From assembly GCA_018829445.1 (NCBI GenBank), contig JAHJTV010000076.1, positions 61,059 to 125,058 of the forward strand: 64,000 nucleotides of DNA, in the 5' to 3' direction. This document shows, piece after piece, positions 16,418 to 26,174 of this stretch (its first letter is position 1; every line of letters begins with the position of its first letter). The notes beneath the pieces are model-generated. The model did no database searches. It was given only the letters and a program-made list of their open reading frames with translations, and had not been told where the DNA came from. The DNA comes from a bacterium (GTDB lineage: Bacteria > SAR324 > XYD2-FULL-50-16). The position numbers were made by a program, and so were the translations under genes.

Positions 16418-17275
16418 TCATTCTCTCAAGATGGCTTCCAACTGTGCGATGTAGTCATCCAGTTTTCGGTTGGCATACTTTCTTTGCTCCGGGATAGCGG
16501 TTCGGCTCAGCATCAAGATCATTTCATCTGTTCTGGAGGCAAATATTCTGTTAGCTTGTTTATATTCTTCCGGATAGTATTCTTCAGGTTTGAGATACCA
16601 ATCCAATAGACCGGCTTTTAGCGTTTCTCTATTGAATCTTGCTTCCATGGTTTCAAAAAAACGCTGCTGAGAGGTCAAGCGGCGCTGATACCGGAGTTCA
16701 TGACCACGGGTGTTTGGCTGATACATCTGCTCTATCTTTTCCTTCTGTTCTGTTGTCAGCTCCCCTATCCACTCTTCAACCCTGCCGTAGGTACTCTCAA
16801 GACGATCCTCCTTTGATTGCTCTTCCGAGTCGTGTTCCTCCAGCCAGGATCTGTTTTCCTCCACCAGCTTTTCCTTCAGATAAACCAGCTGATCATCGCT
16901 GATGCCGGAGAGGAATTCCGTCACATCATCTACCAGAATATTGGCAAGGTTGTTATTAAACTGCCAAATTGAGTTGCGGAACCAGTCTATATCCTCAACA
17001 ACCACATCACGCTCCAGCCTGGATTTAATTTCCTGTAGGAAGGCGATATATTTGGGAATTTCATTGTTTTTATGAGAGTCCAGCAACACTCTCAATCTAA
17101 GACTCATAAAGTCTTTCTGTTCCGAGGTAATATCAAAATACTCATCCACCTGCCAGCTGATGTAAGTGTCAAGCCAACCATACCAGGTTTTAAAGGAGAA
17201 GCAAGACTGGACAAGAAAAACAGAAGTTAAAATGGCTATAATCCACTTTAACTTTCTCAAATAATTTGTTTTCAT
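16418..17275 (-). CDS. DUF6279-like lipoprotein
   Basis: 285 residues from the ATG at 17275; the frame is open upstream to 17305. The N terminus has a basic patch, a hydrophobic segment and the lipobox LVQSC, so it is probably an outer-membrane or periplasmic lipoprotein. The mature part is helical and charged, with WYGWLDTYISWQVDEYFDI, matching the YNxLDWxxxWxVDDYxDL opening of DUF6279 proteins, whose function is unknown. Downstream is the truncated repeat; the upstream neighbour (fadD) is on the same strand but separated by a strong terminator. Confidence 0.75.
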   Translation of the reverse strand: MKTNYLRKLKWIIAILTSVFLVQSCFSFKTWYGWLDTYISWQVDEYFDITSEQKDFMSLRLRVLLDSHKNNEIPKYIAFLQEIKSRLERDVVVEDIDWFRNSIWQFNNNLANILVDDVTEFLSGISDDQLVYLKEKLVEENRSWLEEHDSEEQSKEDRLESTYGRVEEWIGELTTEQKEKIEQMYQPNTRGHELRYQRRLTSQQRFFETMEARFNRETLKAGLLDWYLKPEEYYPEEYKQANRIFASRTDEMILMLSRTAIPEQRKYANRKLDDYIAQLEAILRE

Positions 17276-17540
17276 CTGTATCTGCCAAAAGCGAAACCTC
17301 GGCATACGGGTTTCCGGATTCTATTGTTGAGACTTATAAGACCAGCCGCACTCCATTTCAGACAGCATGCCACACCTGGTTAAAAAATCACTGGAAAAAT
17401 AAACAGTCAGATCATCAAATTTTATACGGTTTTTTCTCAAGTGACCAGATAAACTTACAGAAGCAAAAAGTGATTATAAATCAACTTAATATGTTGGAGG
17501 TCTGGCTAATCTGGGGATGGACAAAGGAGCAAAGACGTTG

Positions 17541-17583
17541 AGGATACAAAAGCAAAAGCGTTCAGGCTTTTGCTTTTGTATTG
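17541..17583. terminator. Intrinsic terminator downstream of fadD
   Basis: ATACAAAAGCAAAAGC and GCTTTTGCTTTTGTAT form a perfect 16-bp stem with a 6-base loop. Its A/T-rich outer part can serve as terminator for the minus-strand fadD transcript, which ends ten bases before it. Confidence 0.8.
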
Positions 17584-17592
17584 TAATCTTAA

Positions 17593-19326
17593 TTACTTGA
17601 CTACTTCATCACGAAGCACACGGCGTAATACCTTCCCCACAACCGAGGTAGGTAATGCATCTCGAAATTCAATACTTCGTGGGCGTTTATAACCGGCCAG
17701 TCGTTCCTTACAGAAATCAAGCAACTCCTGCTCCGTCACCTTCGCTCCCGCCACTTTCTGTACGTAGGCTTTCACGGATTCTCCACTCTTTTCATCGGGA
17801 ATTCCAATGACAGCGGCATTTTCCACGTCCGGATGGGCATACAGAACCTCTTCAACCTCACGGGGATAACAGTTAAAACCACCCACCAGAATCAGATCCT
17901 TTTTTCGATCCGTTATGGTGATGTAGCCATTCTCGTCAATATTTCCGATATCACCGGTGAGGAAATAGCGTTTTCCGTCAATTTCACGAAAGACCTCATT
18001 GCTGGCATCCGGTCTGTTCCAGTAACCATCCATAACCTGCGGACCGTTAACAGCGATTTCACCGTCTTCTCCCTGGGGAAGCTCTTTGAGACCGGTATCC
18101 GTATCAACGATTTTTACATCGGTACCGGGAATAGGAAAGCCGATGGATCCGAATTTTCGTGTTTTAAGATTGGTCGGATTCATACTGACAACCGGTGTGG
18201 TCTCACTCAATCCATACCCTTCAAAAATAACAGCACCGGTTTTGGCTTCAAATTTCTTAGCCACTTCAACCGGCAGGGGTGCCCCCCCCGAACCACAAGA
18301 TATCAATGATGACAGGTCATATTTCTCAAGCAGGGGATGATTGGTGAAAGCAACGTATATTGTCGGAACAGCCACTAAAAAGGTACATTTATAATTCTGC
18401 ACTGCCTTTAACACCTCGGTAAAGGGAGGATTTCCCGCTCTTGGATCGGGGACACACACCAATCGGCTTCCGGTACGGCAGGACATCAACATTACCAGGG
18501 TCATTCCAAAACTGTGATACCAGGGTAAAACGCCAAGAAAAGTATGAGTTCCACCCACTTTCAGTTTTTCACTGGCTGAACCCGGCAGATGTTCGACCCT
18601 GACCCATTCCAGCATGGCTGTCAGATTATGCATGAAACATCGATGCGGAAGTGCGGCTCCTTTGGGAACACCGGTTGTTCCACCGGTATAAATGATCAAT
18701 GCCAGGTCTTTATCAGGATCAATATCCACTTTGGGTGGCTCCGGTTTGGCGCTGGCAACCACATCATCAAACATATAATGACCCGGTTCATAGCTTTCCG
18801 CCTTGGGTATTTTTCCCAGCAACCCGCCGATAAAAGCTTTCAATCCGGGGAGATATGATTTGACATTGCAGACTACCACGGTTTCAACCTTGCTGCTTTT
18901 AACAGCCTTAACCGCTGTTTTATAAAATTCGGGATGATCCATTACAAAAACAGCCTTGACACCGGCATCATTCAGCTGGTAGTTCAACTCATCGGCTGTA
19001 TACATTGGATTACAGGTAACACATACGGCTCCGGCTTTCAGTATTCCAAAATAGATGGCCGGATAATGGGGTAGATTAGGGAGGAAAATTCCCACCCGAT
19101 CCCCTTTTTTGATTCCTTTTGATGCCAGGAAATTGGCAATTCTGTCAGCAGTATCCTTCACCTGGGCAAAGGTCCTGGTTGCTCCATTGAATATGGTGTA
19201 AGTCAGATTCGGATATTTCTGGGCAGATTCATCCAATACAGTATACAAAGGAACATTAATTCCAGTCACATCTGCAGGAACACCCTCCGGCCAGTTTGAG
19301 GTTGGCCAATGTTTTTCTTTTGTCAT
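17593..19326 (-). CDS. fadD: Long-chain fatty-acid-CoA ligase (AMP-forming)
   Basis: 577 residues, normal for FadD-type acyl-CoA synthetases. The adenylation motifs are complete: IIYTGGTTGVPKGAALPH (P-loop), GYGLSETTPV, YFLTGDIGNID, ITDRKKDLILVGGFNCYP, and the C-terminal catalytic lysine context SVVGKVLRR. It activates medium or long-chain fatty acids via acyl-AMP to acyl-CoA for beta-oxidation or lipid synthesis. Medium-chain or aryl substrates cannot be excluded. It is the last gene of a minus-strand group; 236 bases separate it from the ADP-forming CoA ligase-like gene. Confidence 0.92.
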   Translation of the reverse strand: MTKEKHWPTSNWPEGVPADVTGINVPLYTVLDESAQKYPNLTYTIFNGATRTFAQVKDTADRIANFLASKGIKKGDRVGIFLPNLPHYPAIYFGILKAGAVCVTCNPMYTADELNYQLNDAGVKAVFVMDHPEFYKTAVKAVKSSKVETVVVCNVKSYLPGLKAFIGGLLGKIPKAESYEPGHYMFDDVVASAKPEPPKVDIDPDKDLALIIYTGGTTGVPKGAALPHRCFMHNLTAMLEWVRVEHLPGSASEKLKVGGTHTFLGVLPWYHSFGMTLVMLMSCRTGSRLVCVPDPRAGNPPFTEVLKAVQNYKCTFLVAVPTIYVAFTNHPLLEKYDLSSLISCGSGGAPLPVEVAKKFEAKTGAVIFEGYGLSETTPVVSMNPTNLKTRKFGSIGFPIPGTDVKIVDTDTGLKELPQGEDGEIAVNGPQVMDGYWNRPDASNEVFREIDGKRYFLTGDIGNIDENGYITITDRKKDLILVGGFNCYPREVEEVLYAHPDVENAAVIGIPDEKSGESVKAYVQKVAGAKVTEQELLDFCKERLAGYKRPRSIEFRDALPTSVVGKVLRRVLRDEVVK

Positions 19327-19562
19327 TACTCTCTCCTCCCATTAATGATTAGTGCACTCTTTTCAAGCCAATTAAAAACCATTAGTATTTACTCTTCTCT
19401 GCATGATTTATTACATACAGCAGGCAAAGTAAATATTTTTGTCGACTCAACTTATTACTCGATAAGGTACTTATGGTGTATAACCCCATAATAAAGGTCT
19501 TTACGAAAAGCCAGCTTGTATGACTCCTTGTTTAGAGGTCAGTAGAATAGATTTTGACTTTG

Positions 19563-21002
19563 CTATTGAATTCGGTCTTTCCAGTCAATGATACGATTAA
19601 CGGCCAAGGCCAGATTGCCAAGAGAGTGAAAGACAGGGAAGCCACTATCAACAAAGGCTTTTTGTACTTCCAGAAATTCCTTCATGGCAGTCAAATCCTG
19701 TGCGGGTCTCAAAGCCAGCAGGATGGGTTTTCCACCGGTTTCTCTTGCCTGCACCATGGTTTGAATAAGCTGATCCAGGTATTTTTTCTCGGAAAATCGT
19801 CCGATCCCCCACATGCCAATGGGATGAAATCCCATATGATATACCAGAATATCCACTTCATCCGATTTACAGAGGACATTAAAGGCTGCAGCGATTGCTT
19901 CCGGGTCGATCAGATTGACCGTATCCAGGGGATTCATGAAGATCCCTCCGTCAACGGGTAAAACCGATTTTAACCTGGTCTGGATATCATTGGAAAACCG
20001 GGGAATGGTCAAACCGCAGGTTTCCATCTCATCTCCAGCCAGTACACTGGGACCACCACCTGATCCGAACAAGGCTACATTCTTTCCTGTTGGGATCTTT
20101 TTTAGAAAACGTAGTGCAGTCATCACATCGATCATTTCGTCCAGATTATCCACTTGAATGGCATTTGCCTGACGACAGACAGCGTTAAAGACATCAATCG
20201 AACTGATCATGCTGGCTGTATGCCCTTTGGCAGCGCGCAACCCGGCTTCTGTTTTCCCCCCTTTATAAACGATAACCGGTTTCCTGGAAGCAGCTTTATT
20301 CAGAACGGAAAAAAAGTCCCTACCTTTTTTTACTCCTTCGATGTAAGCCCCAATCATTGTTGTCTCATCATCTGTTGACAAGTAATCCAGCAATTCGATT
20401 TCATCCACATCCAGAGCATTCCCGTAACTGACAACCTTACTGAATCGTAATCCTCTGAGTGCACTAAAATTAGGCAAATTATTGGCATGACCCCCGCTCT
20501 GGGAGATAAACCCGATGGGACCGGCATCAAACGGGATTCCCAGGGTATTGATAGTCCGAGCCTTGGGAATAAACAAACCGACACAGTTGGGGCCGATTAT
20601 TCTGAATCCCCCTTCCCGTGCTATTTTCAACATCTGCTGTTCCAGATCAACCCGATCCTCCAAGCCGCTTTCCCCAAAACCGGCCGTGAAAAAATGAACA
20701 GACTTCACTTTTTTACGAGCGCATTGATGCAACAGATCCAAAACAGATCCAGCCGGAATATTAACAACAACGTGATCTACAGGGCCTGGAATATCCAGAA
20801 TACTTGGATAGCAGGGAGTATCAAAGATCTTGTCATATTTGGGATTGACAGGATAAACGTTGGGATTCCCGATTTCCAGATGCCCCAGCAAAACCATCTC
20901 CGCAAAACCCAGTTTGCCTGATCCTGATACACCAATAATAGCAACACTGCGTGGGGAAAAAACCTCTTCCAGCGAGGGGATCTGAATCAATTCTTGGTTC
21001 AT
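19563..21002 (-). CDS. ADP-forming acyl-CoA synthetase alpha-subunit-like protein (no ATP-grasp domain)
   Basis: 479 residues. An N-terminal CoA-binding Rossmann domain (FSPRSVAIIGVSGSGKLG, ~14-30; YPVNPKYDKI) is followed by two succinyl-CoA-ligase-like flavodoxin domains (IGFISQSGGHANN; VALFGSGGGPSV). The phosphorylatable histidine of the ACD alpha family is visible in GLRAAKGHTASM (~258). Family members make ATP from acyl-CoA, but need an ATP-grasp beta part, which is absent here and next door. It may pair with a beta subunit elsewhere or have a regulatory role. Neighbours are fadD downstream and an HD-GYP gene upstream (39 bases). Confidence 0.85.
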   Translation of the reverse strand: MNQELIQIPSLEEVFSPRSVAIIGVSGSGKLGFAEMVLLGHLEIGNPNVYPVNPKYDKIFDTPCYPSILDIPGPVDHVVVNIPAGSVLDLLHQCARKKVKSVHFFTAGFGESGLEDRVDLEQQMLKIAREGGFRIIGPNCVGLFIPKARTINTLGIPFDAGPIGFISQSGGHANNLPNFSALRGLRFSKVVSYGNALDVDEIELLDYLSTDDETTMIGAYIEGVKKGRDFFSVLNKAASRKPVIVYKGGKTEAGLRAAKGHTASMISSIDVFNAVCRQANAIQVDNLDEMIDVMTALRFLKKIPTGKNVALFGSGGGPSVLAGDEMETCGLTIPRFSNDIQTRLKSVLPVDGGIFMNPLDTVNLIDPEAIAAAFNVLCKSDEVDILVYHMGFHPIGMWGIGRFSEKKYLDQLIQTMVQARETGGKPILLALRPAQDLTAMKEFLEVQKAFVDSGFPVFHSLGNLALAVNRIIDWKDRIQ

Positions 21003-21041
21003 AATTAATCCTTTAATTATTGATGTGACGAAAAAACAGAT

Positions 21042-23024
21042 TTAAATATCGCCAAAGCTCTTGCGAATAGCGTTAAACTCATTCTCTCGTAAAATAAATG
21101 CCTGAACCACTAAAGGATCAAAATGCTGCCCGTCACCTTCGATGATAATGGCTCTTGCTTTCTCGTGCGAAAAGGCCTTTTTGTAGGGACGTTCCGATGT
21201 CAACGCATCATAAACATCGGCGAGTGCTACGATTCTGGCGGACAAGGGGATTCTTTTCTCCGTTAAACCATGGGGATAACCGGTTCCATTCCATTTTTCA
21301 TGATGATTGTAGGCAATCTCTTTTCCCAGTGTCAGAAACGACTGTATCTTAATCTTTGATTCAACGTTTAAGATTGCATCACCTCCAATAGTACAATGAT
21401 TCTTAATAATATCAAATTCCTTATCATTCAACTTTCCCGGTTTGAGCAGAATGGAATCCGAAACTCCCACTTTTCCTATATCATGAAGGATAGCGGACTG
21501 ATAGAGATCATCAATGTAGGCCCCGGTAATATATCCTTTGTATTCGGGTGAAAGAGATAAAGCCTTTGCCAGAATACGAGAATACTCCCGCATACGTTCC
21601 AGGTGCATCCCCGTACTTTCGTCCCTGTACTCGGCCAGTTTCGCCAGCCCTAAAATGATGGCAATTCGGGAACGTTCAAATTTTTCATGGCTTTCCACCA
21701 GGTTTTCTTCCAGCTTTTTCCGTTCAGTAAGCTCTCTGCGATAGGCAATATTGGTCAGTGACAACTCCGCCGCCTGATTTTCAATCACCTGAAATGTCTT
21801 GGAAAACCTGTGTGAGATTAGAAACGCCTGTGACAGAATAAAGATGAAGATTCCAACAGGTAGAAAATAGCCGGTATGGATAACACTGTTAGCATGCAGG
21901 ATATCATTGGTGACAATGATCCATAAAAAGAGGAAACCAATCGGAAGAATAACGGATCCCTCTCTTTTTCGTTTAATGGTCAGCGCCAGAACAAAAAACA
22001 GATAAGCGGCAAATGCCGTGGTAAAAATCTGGTAAAAATAGATCAGGTGAGAATAAATACTCGCGGGTGTTACCAACACCACCAGTGAAAAAACAAAGGC
22101 AATGGCCTGCACAGTTCGGAGTATTGTATTTGAAAACTCGCGAGGAAAGATGGAGCGGATATAAAGCGCAAAAGCCGGAACCGCCAGATAGAATGACAGG
22201 TATTCCATTTTGTGGATGAACTCCCATGAAACACCTGGAAGTAGCTGATCAATGTATCTTTCGCCTGTTATCAGGGCACGAATGGTAACCAGTCCGCAGA
22301 TAATACCGAAATAAAAAGCTGTCTTATCTCTTCTTCTAAGTAAATACAGTCCCAGGTGATACAATGCCATGATAAAAATACAGCCGGTTAAAAGAATTTC
22401 TATAACAAGACGGCTTTCCCTTATCTCACGAATTTCCTTCTCTCTGCCAAGCTTAATTGAATCAAAAACCCCACCTTGTCGATGGTGAAAATTGGCGACC
22501 TGTAATACCAGAGTCAGCTCCCGGTTTTGCGGGCTAAAACCCACAATTGTGGGGGAATATCGGGGAACGGTACTATCCTTGTCGGTTCCTACCGTTCCAA
22601 CCGCAATAATCTTTTCTCCATTTGCATAGAGTAGATAAGCTGTTTGAATGTCCTTGATAAGAAACGCCAAGTTACCCTGTTCTTCCGGAAGTAAAAGCGT
22701 CAGCACAAATGTAGCATACCCTTCTCCGGGAAGGGATATATCGCTAATTTTAAATGAATCCCAATAAGCCGGCAGGGACAGAATCCCGGTTTTTTCCGCC
22801 AGTGATTCACTGTCCAAATCCTGAGGAGATAACAATTGCTGCCAGTAAAACAGCCATTCTCCACTGAGATCTATTGATCCATTCCTGTCAAAATCCCAAT
22901 GGCGTAAATCCATTACACCGTTAACCGCAATCGGTGGTTTCTGCTGATCTTGAGCCTGCAAACTCCAGTGGGTAAATACATTAAAAAAAACAAACAAGTG
23001 GATAAAGATTGGAATAAGACGTTT
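21042..23024 (-). CDS. 7TM sensor with HD-GYP c-di-GMP phosphodiesterase domain
   Basis: About 660 residues; the frame is open to 23048 but the ATG at 23024 (MKRLIPIF) gives a clean signal peptide. The periplasmic part contains DLSGEWLFYWQQLL, typical of 7TMR-DISM extracellular sensors, then seven hydrophobic segments (~210-405) and a coiled coil. The HD-GYP domain has HLERMREYS, HDIGKVGVSD, and NHHEKWNGTGYP followed by RIVALADVYDALTSERPYKKA. The HD dyad and the GYP motif are intact, so hydrolysis of c-di-GMP to GMP is likely. The external signal is unknown. It sits upstream of the ADP-forming ligase-like gene, perhaps co-transcribed. Confidence 0.92.
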   Translation of the reverse strand, partial: KRLIPIFIHLFVFFNVFTHWSLQAQDQQKPPIAVNGVMDLRHWDFDRNGSIDLSGEWLFYWQQLLSPQDLDSESLAEKTGILSLPAYWDSFKISDISLPGEGYATFVLTLLLPEEQGNLAFLIKDIQTAYLLYANGEKIIAVGTVGTDKDSTVPRYSPTIVGFSPQNRELTLVLQVANFHHRQGGVFDSIKLGREKEIREIRESRLVIEILLTGCIFIMALYHLGLYLLRRRDKTAFYFGIICGLVTIRALITGERYIDQLLPGVSWEFIHKMEYLSFYLAVPAFALYIRSIFPREFSNTILRTVQAIAFVFSLVVLVTPASIYSHLIYFYQIFTTAFAAYLFFVLALTIKRKREGSVILPIGFLFLWIIVTNDILHANSVIHTGYFLPVGIFIFILSQAFLISHRFSKTFQVIENQAAELSLTNIAYRRELTERKKLEENLVESHEKFERSRIAIILGLAKLAEYRDESTGMHLERMREYSRILAKALSLSPEYKGYITGAYIDDLYQSAILHDIGKVGVSDSILLKPGKLNDKEFDIIKNHCTIGGDAILNVESKIKIQSFLTLGKEIAYNHHEKWNGTGYPHGLTEKRIPLSARIVALADVYDALTSERPYKKAFSHEKARAIIIEGDGQHFDPLVVQAFILRENEFNAIRKSFGDI

Positions 23025-23248
23025 CATTGGTTTTGACACATAGCACAATTAATAAAAAGTCAACAACCCTGCACCGAACCGTGCTGAGTATGATATTATA
23101 CTGTAGCCAAAATATATTATTAAAACAAGGACAAAACCGGAGGGGCAAGTACTATGAGGCGGCTTCATTCCTAAAATGACATAGGAGTTGGGGTGTCAAG
23201 AATCAGAGACGAGACACCGGAATGGGATCAAAAATCGGTAAAGAAAAA

Positions 23249-23283
23249 GATCGCCTGAAAATCATCGCTTTTTACAGGCGATC
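23249..23283 (-). terminator. Intrinsic terminator of the MFS gene
   Basis: GATCGCCTG (23249-23257) and CAGGCGATC (23275-23283) form a 9-bp stem, extended by A/T pairs. On the minus strand it is followed by TTTTTCTTT. It lies just after the MFS stop codon. Confidence 0.85.
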
Positions 23284-23289
23284 AGGATC

Positions 23290-24567
23290 TTATGAGGACA
23301 GGTATTTTGCCGCCATTTCCTCTCCCTCTTTAATATTAACTTTTAGAAGGATAATAAAACCGGAGACAAACAGAATCAGAATGGATAAAATACCAACCCG
23401 ATTGCTGCCCGAGATTAACGTGATGGTTCCCATTAAAGCCGGACCGATCACTGCGGCAAACTTGCCCATCATGTTATATAAACCATAGAATTGTGCCGAC
23501 TTTTCGGGCGGTATGATGCGAGAATAGAGGCTGCGGCTGATCGCCTGAATCCCTCCCTGGAAGAAGCCTATCATGACTGCCAGCGTATAAAAATGCCACT
23601 GTTGAGTCATGAAAGCACCTAAAATCGTGATGCAGCTATAGGCAAAGATAGCAAAGAGGATAGCCTGTTTGGCGCCAATTTTCCCTGCTACCCAGGCAAA
23701 CAGCAACGTTGCCGGGAAAGCAACAAACTGAACCAAAAGCAGAGCCAGGATTAATGAGCTTGCCGGAAAACCGATTGAGATTCCATAATCCACAGCCATT
23801 CTGATGATGGTATCAACGCCATCAATATACAACCAGAAAGCAGCCAGAAACAACCCTACAACTTTAAGATGCCTGGTTTCTTTCAAGGTATCACGAATCT
23901 GACCAAACCCCTGTCTGAAGGCTTCAACGATGCCAATCGGTTTGTAGATTTTGGGCTCTTTCACCCATAACCAAACCGGAATGGAAAAAACAGCCCACCA
24001 GACGGCCACAGACAAAAAGGAAAGCTTGATGGCAGTCGGCTGATCAGGAATCCCAAAAAGAGCCGGTTTTTGAAACATGAATACATTGACGGCAAACAAA
24101 AGCCCACCACCCAAGTACCCAAGAGAGAAGCCAAGCGAGGAGGCATAATCCACTTTTTTCTTAGTGGCAACACCCGGCAGCAGAGAATCATAAAATATAT
24201 TCCCTCCTGAAAATCCGATGGTTGCCAGCACATAGAGTGTAGCCGCCAATTGCCAATGCCCCTGTTGAACCATCCACAGACAACCTGTTGAGACCACTCC
24301 CAAAAAGATAAAAAGAGTTAAAAATTTCTTTTTTGCCGTCCCCCTGTCTGCAATAGCCCCCAGAAAGGGAGCTATTGCCGCAACAATAATGGACGCGGTT
24401 GAGTTTGCCAGACCGAGATAGAACGTGCTTTCGGTAACATTGCTCTGATTCGCCCAGTAAGCTTTAAAAAAAAGTGGAAAAAATCCGGCCATGACAGTAG
24501 TGGCAAAAGCTGAATTTGCCCAGTCGTATAATGCCCACGACCAGATAGATTTTCTGGAATCAATCAT
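23290..24567 (-). CDS. MFS transporter, UMF1/Atg22-like family
   Basis: 425 residues with 12 predicted membrane segments. The opening SWALYDWANSAFATTVMAG is the signature of the UMF1 (vacuole effluxer Atg22-like) family, and FSGGNIFYDSLLPGVA is a second family block. Eukaryotic Atg22 exports amino acids from vacuoles; bacterial substrates are unknown. Transcription is monocistronic with its own terminator. Upstream (24568-24717) is a short region separating it from the aldA-like gene; the direct repeat TGTCAATTCTCT occurs twice there. Confidence 0.9.
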   Translation of the reverse strand: MIDSRKSIWSWALYDWANSAFATTVMAGFFPLFFKAYWANQSNVTESTFYLGLANSTASIIVAAIAPFLGAIADRGTAKKKFLTLFIFLGVVSTGCLWMVQQGHWQLAATLYVLATIGFSGGNIFYDSLLPGVATKKKVDYASSLGFSLGYLGGGLLFAVNVFMFQKPALFGIPDQPTAIKLSFLSVAVWWAVFSIPVWLWVKEPKIYKPIGIVEAFRQGFGQIRDTLKETRHLKVVGLFLAAFWLYIDGVDTIIRMAVDYGISIGFPASSLILALLLVQFVAFPATLLFAWVAGKIGAKQAILFAIFAYSCITILGAFMTQQWHFYTLAVMIGFFQGGIQAISRSLYSRIIPPEKSAQFYGLYNMMGKFAAVIGPALMGTITLISGSNRVGILSILILFVSGFIILLKVNIKEGEEMAAKYLSS

Positions 24568-24717
24568 GTGTTCTCCTCAATATTCTGACTTGTGGATGGT
24601 CCTCAATTTGATAAACTCAACAAATAACACTCAGAGTCAATGTCAATTCTCTCTATCAGCTAGCTGTCAGCCTTGTCAATTCTCTATTGTCGGGATTAAA
24701 GATAATTATAGTAAGAA

Positions 24718-26160
24718 TTAATATTTCATATAGACAACCCTGGTTTTGAGATATTCTTCCATTCCATGTTTGCCATCATCACCGCCAATTCCAGATTGTT
24801 TCCAACCAGCATGAAATCCTTGGTATGCCTCGCTTTGTTTTCGATTGATATAAAGTTCACCAAATTGTATATCATTACTGAATTTTAAAACCGTATTGTA
24901 GTTTTTTGTGTAAAGAGTAGAGGTAAGCCCAAATTTGCAGTCATTGGCGAGTTCCAAAGCCTGATCAACCGTTTCAAAAACCATGATCGGCAATACCGGC
25001 CCGAAAATTTCTTCCCGCATAATCTCCATTTGATTACTGCAATTTGCCAGAACAGTGGGAGGATAAAAAGCGCCCCTAATTTTAGGGATTTCGCCCCCAG
25101 TAAGCAGTTTTGCCCCTTGCTCAATGGCTTTTTTGACCATTGCATGGACTGTGTTCACGGCTTCATGATTGATCAAGCATCCCATGACAGAATCCGGTTT
25201 TTCTACCCCATTTCCATATGTCACAGCTTCCATTGCAGTTGTGATCTTTTTTAGAAAAAGTTCAGCCACTCCTTTCTGGACATAGACTCTTTCAACACAG
25301 CTGCATACTTGTCCGGCATTTGAAACACGCGATCCGGTGATTGCAGCAACAGCAAGATCAACATCAGCATCATCCATTATAATCGCCGGTGCTTTCCCTC
25401 CCAGTTCCAAAGAAACTTTTGTAATGTTCGTGGCACAGGATTGCATAATTTTCTGCCCAGTGGAAACACTGCCTGTAACAGTAACAAAACCGACATTGGG
25501 ATTTTCTGAGATCTCTTTTCCGGTAACAGATCCCTTTCCGGTAATGACATTGACAACACCTTTCGGCAATTCGATTTTTTCGAGAATCTTAGCAAACTCC
25601 AAGGCTGAACAGGGCGTATCACTACTCGGTTTCAATACAACCGTGTTTCCGGTTATCAGGGCAGGCCCCAATTTTCTTGCCAATACGTACAGAGGAAAAT
25701 TCCAAGGCAGAATACAGGCAACAACACCAATGGGTTCTCTATACAGTAAAATATTTTCATTTTCATCATCACTGGGAATGATTTCACCCTCAATTCTTCT
25801 TGCCCATTCTGCATGATACTCAAGAAGTTCGGCAGCACACAGTGTTTCACCTCTTGCCTGTTTTAAGGTCTTCCCCTGTTCCTTTGCTATTGTTAAAGCT
25901 AGGATATCAACATTATTATTAATCTCTTTTGCAATTTTTTTTAAATAATTTCCCCGTTCAAAGGCAGGTGTCTTTCGCCATTTTTCCTGGGCAGCTTTAC
26001 AGGAGCAGATTGCCTTTTTAACATCTTCCGGCGAACAGGAGGGAACTTGCCCAAAAAGTTCGCTGGTTGCTGGATTAATGACATCGATAACCTCCTTTGA
26101 AGAAGCATCGATAAATGTGCCATCAATAAAAATTTTATACTTTTTCCCTGAATCTTCCAT
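24718..26160 (-). CDS. Aldehyde dehydrogenase, lactaldehyde/glycolaldehyde (AldA) type
   Basis: 480 residues, colinear with E. coli AldA over its full length. Shared blocks include EWARRIEGEIIPSD, CILPWNFPLYVLARKLGPAL, NITKVSLELGGKAPAIIMDD, NAGQVCSCVERVYVQKG (catalytic Cys) and FHAGWKQSGIGG with DGKHGMEEYL at the C terminus. AldA oxidises lactaldehyde, glycolaldehyde and similar short 2-hydroxyaldehydes with NAD. It is the last gene of the dpp/amidohydrolase unit (14 bases after the amidohydrolase stop), so the pathway probably releases a short aldehyde. The true substrate is inferred. Confidence 0.9.
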   Translation of the reverse strand: MEDSGKKYKIFIDGTFIDASSKEVIDVINPATSELFGQVPSCSPEDVKKAICSCKAAQEKWRKTPAFERGNYLKKIAKEINNNVDILALTIAKEQGKTLKQARGETLCAAELLEYHAEWARRIEGEIIPSDDENENILLYREPIGVVACILPWNFPLYVLARKLGPALITGNTVVLKPSSDTPCSALEFAKILEKIELPKGVVNVITGKGSVTGKEISENPNVGFVTVTGSVSTGQKIMQSCATNITKVSLELGGKAPAIIMDDADVDLAVAAITGSRVSNAGQVCSCVERVYVQKGVAELFLKKITTAMEAVTYGNGVEKPDSVMGCLINHEAVNTVHAMVKKAIEQGAKLLTGGEIPKIRGAFYPPTVLANCSNQMEIMREEIFGPVLPIMVFETVDQALELANDCKFGLTSTLYTKNYNTVLKFSNDIQFGELYINRKQSEAYQGFHAGWKQSGIGGDDGKHGMEEYLKTRVVYMKY

Positions 26161-26174
26161 TCTTCGACTCCATT

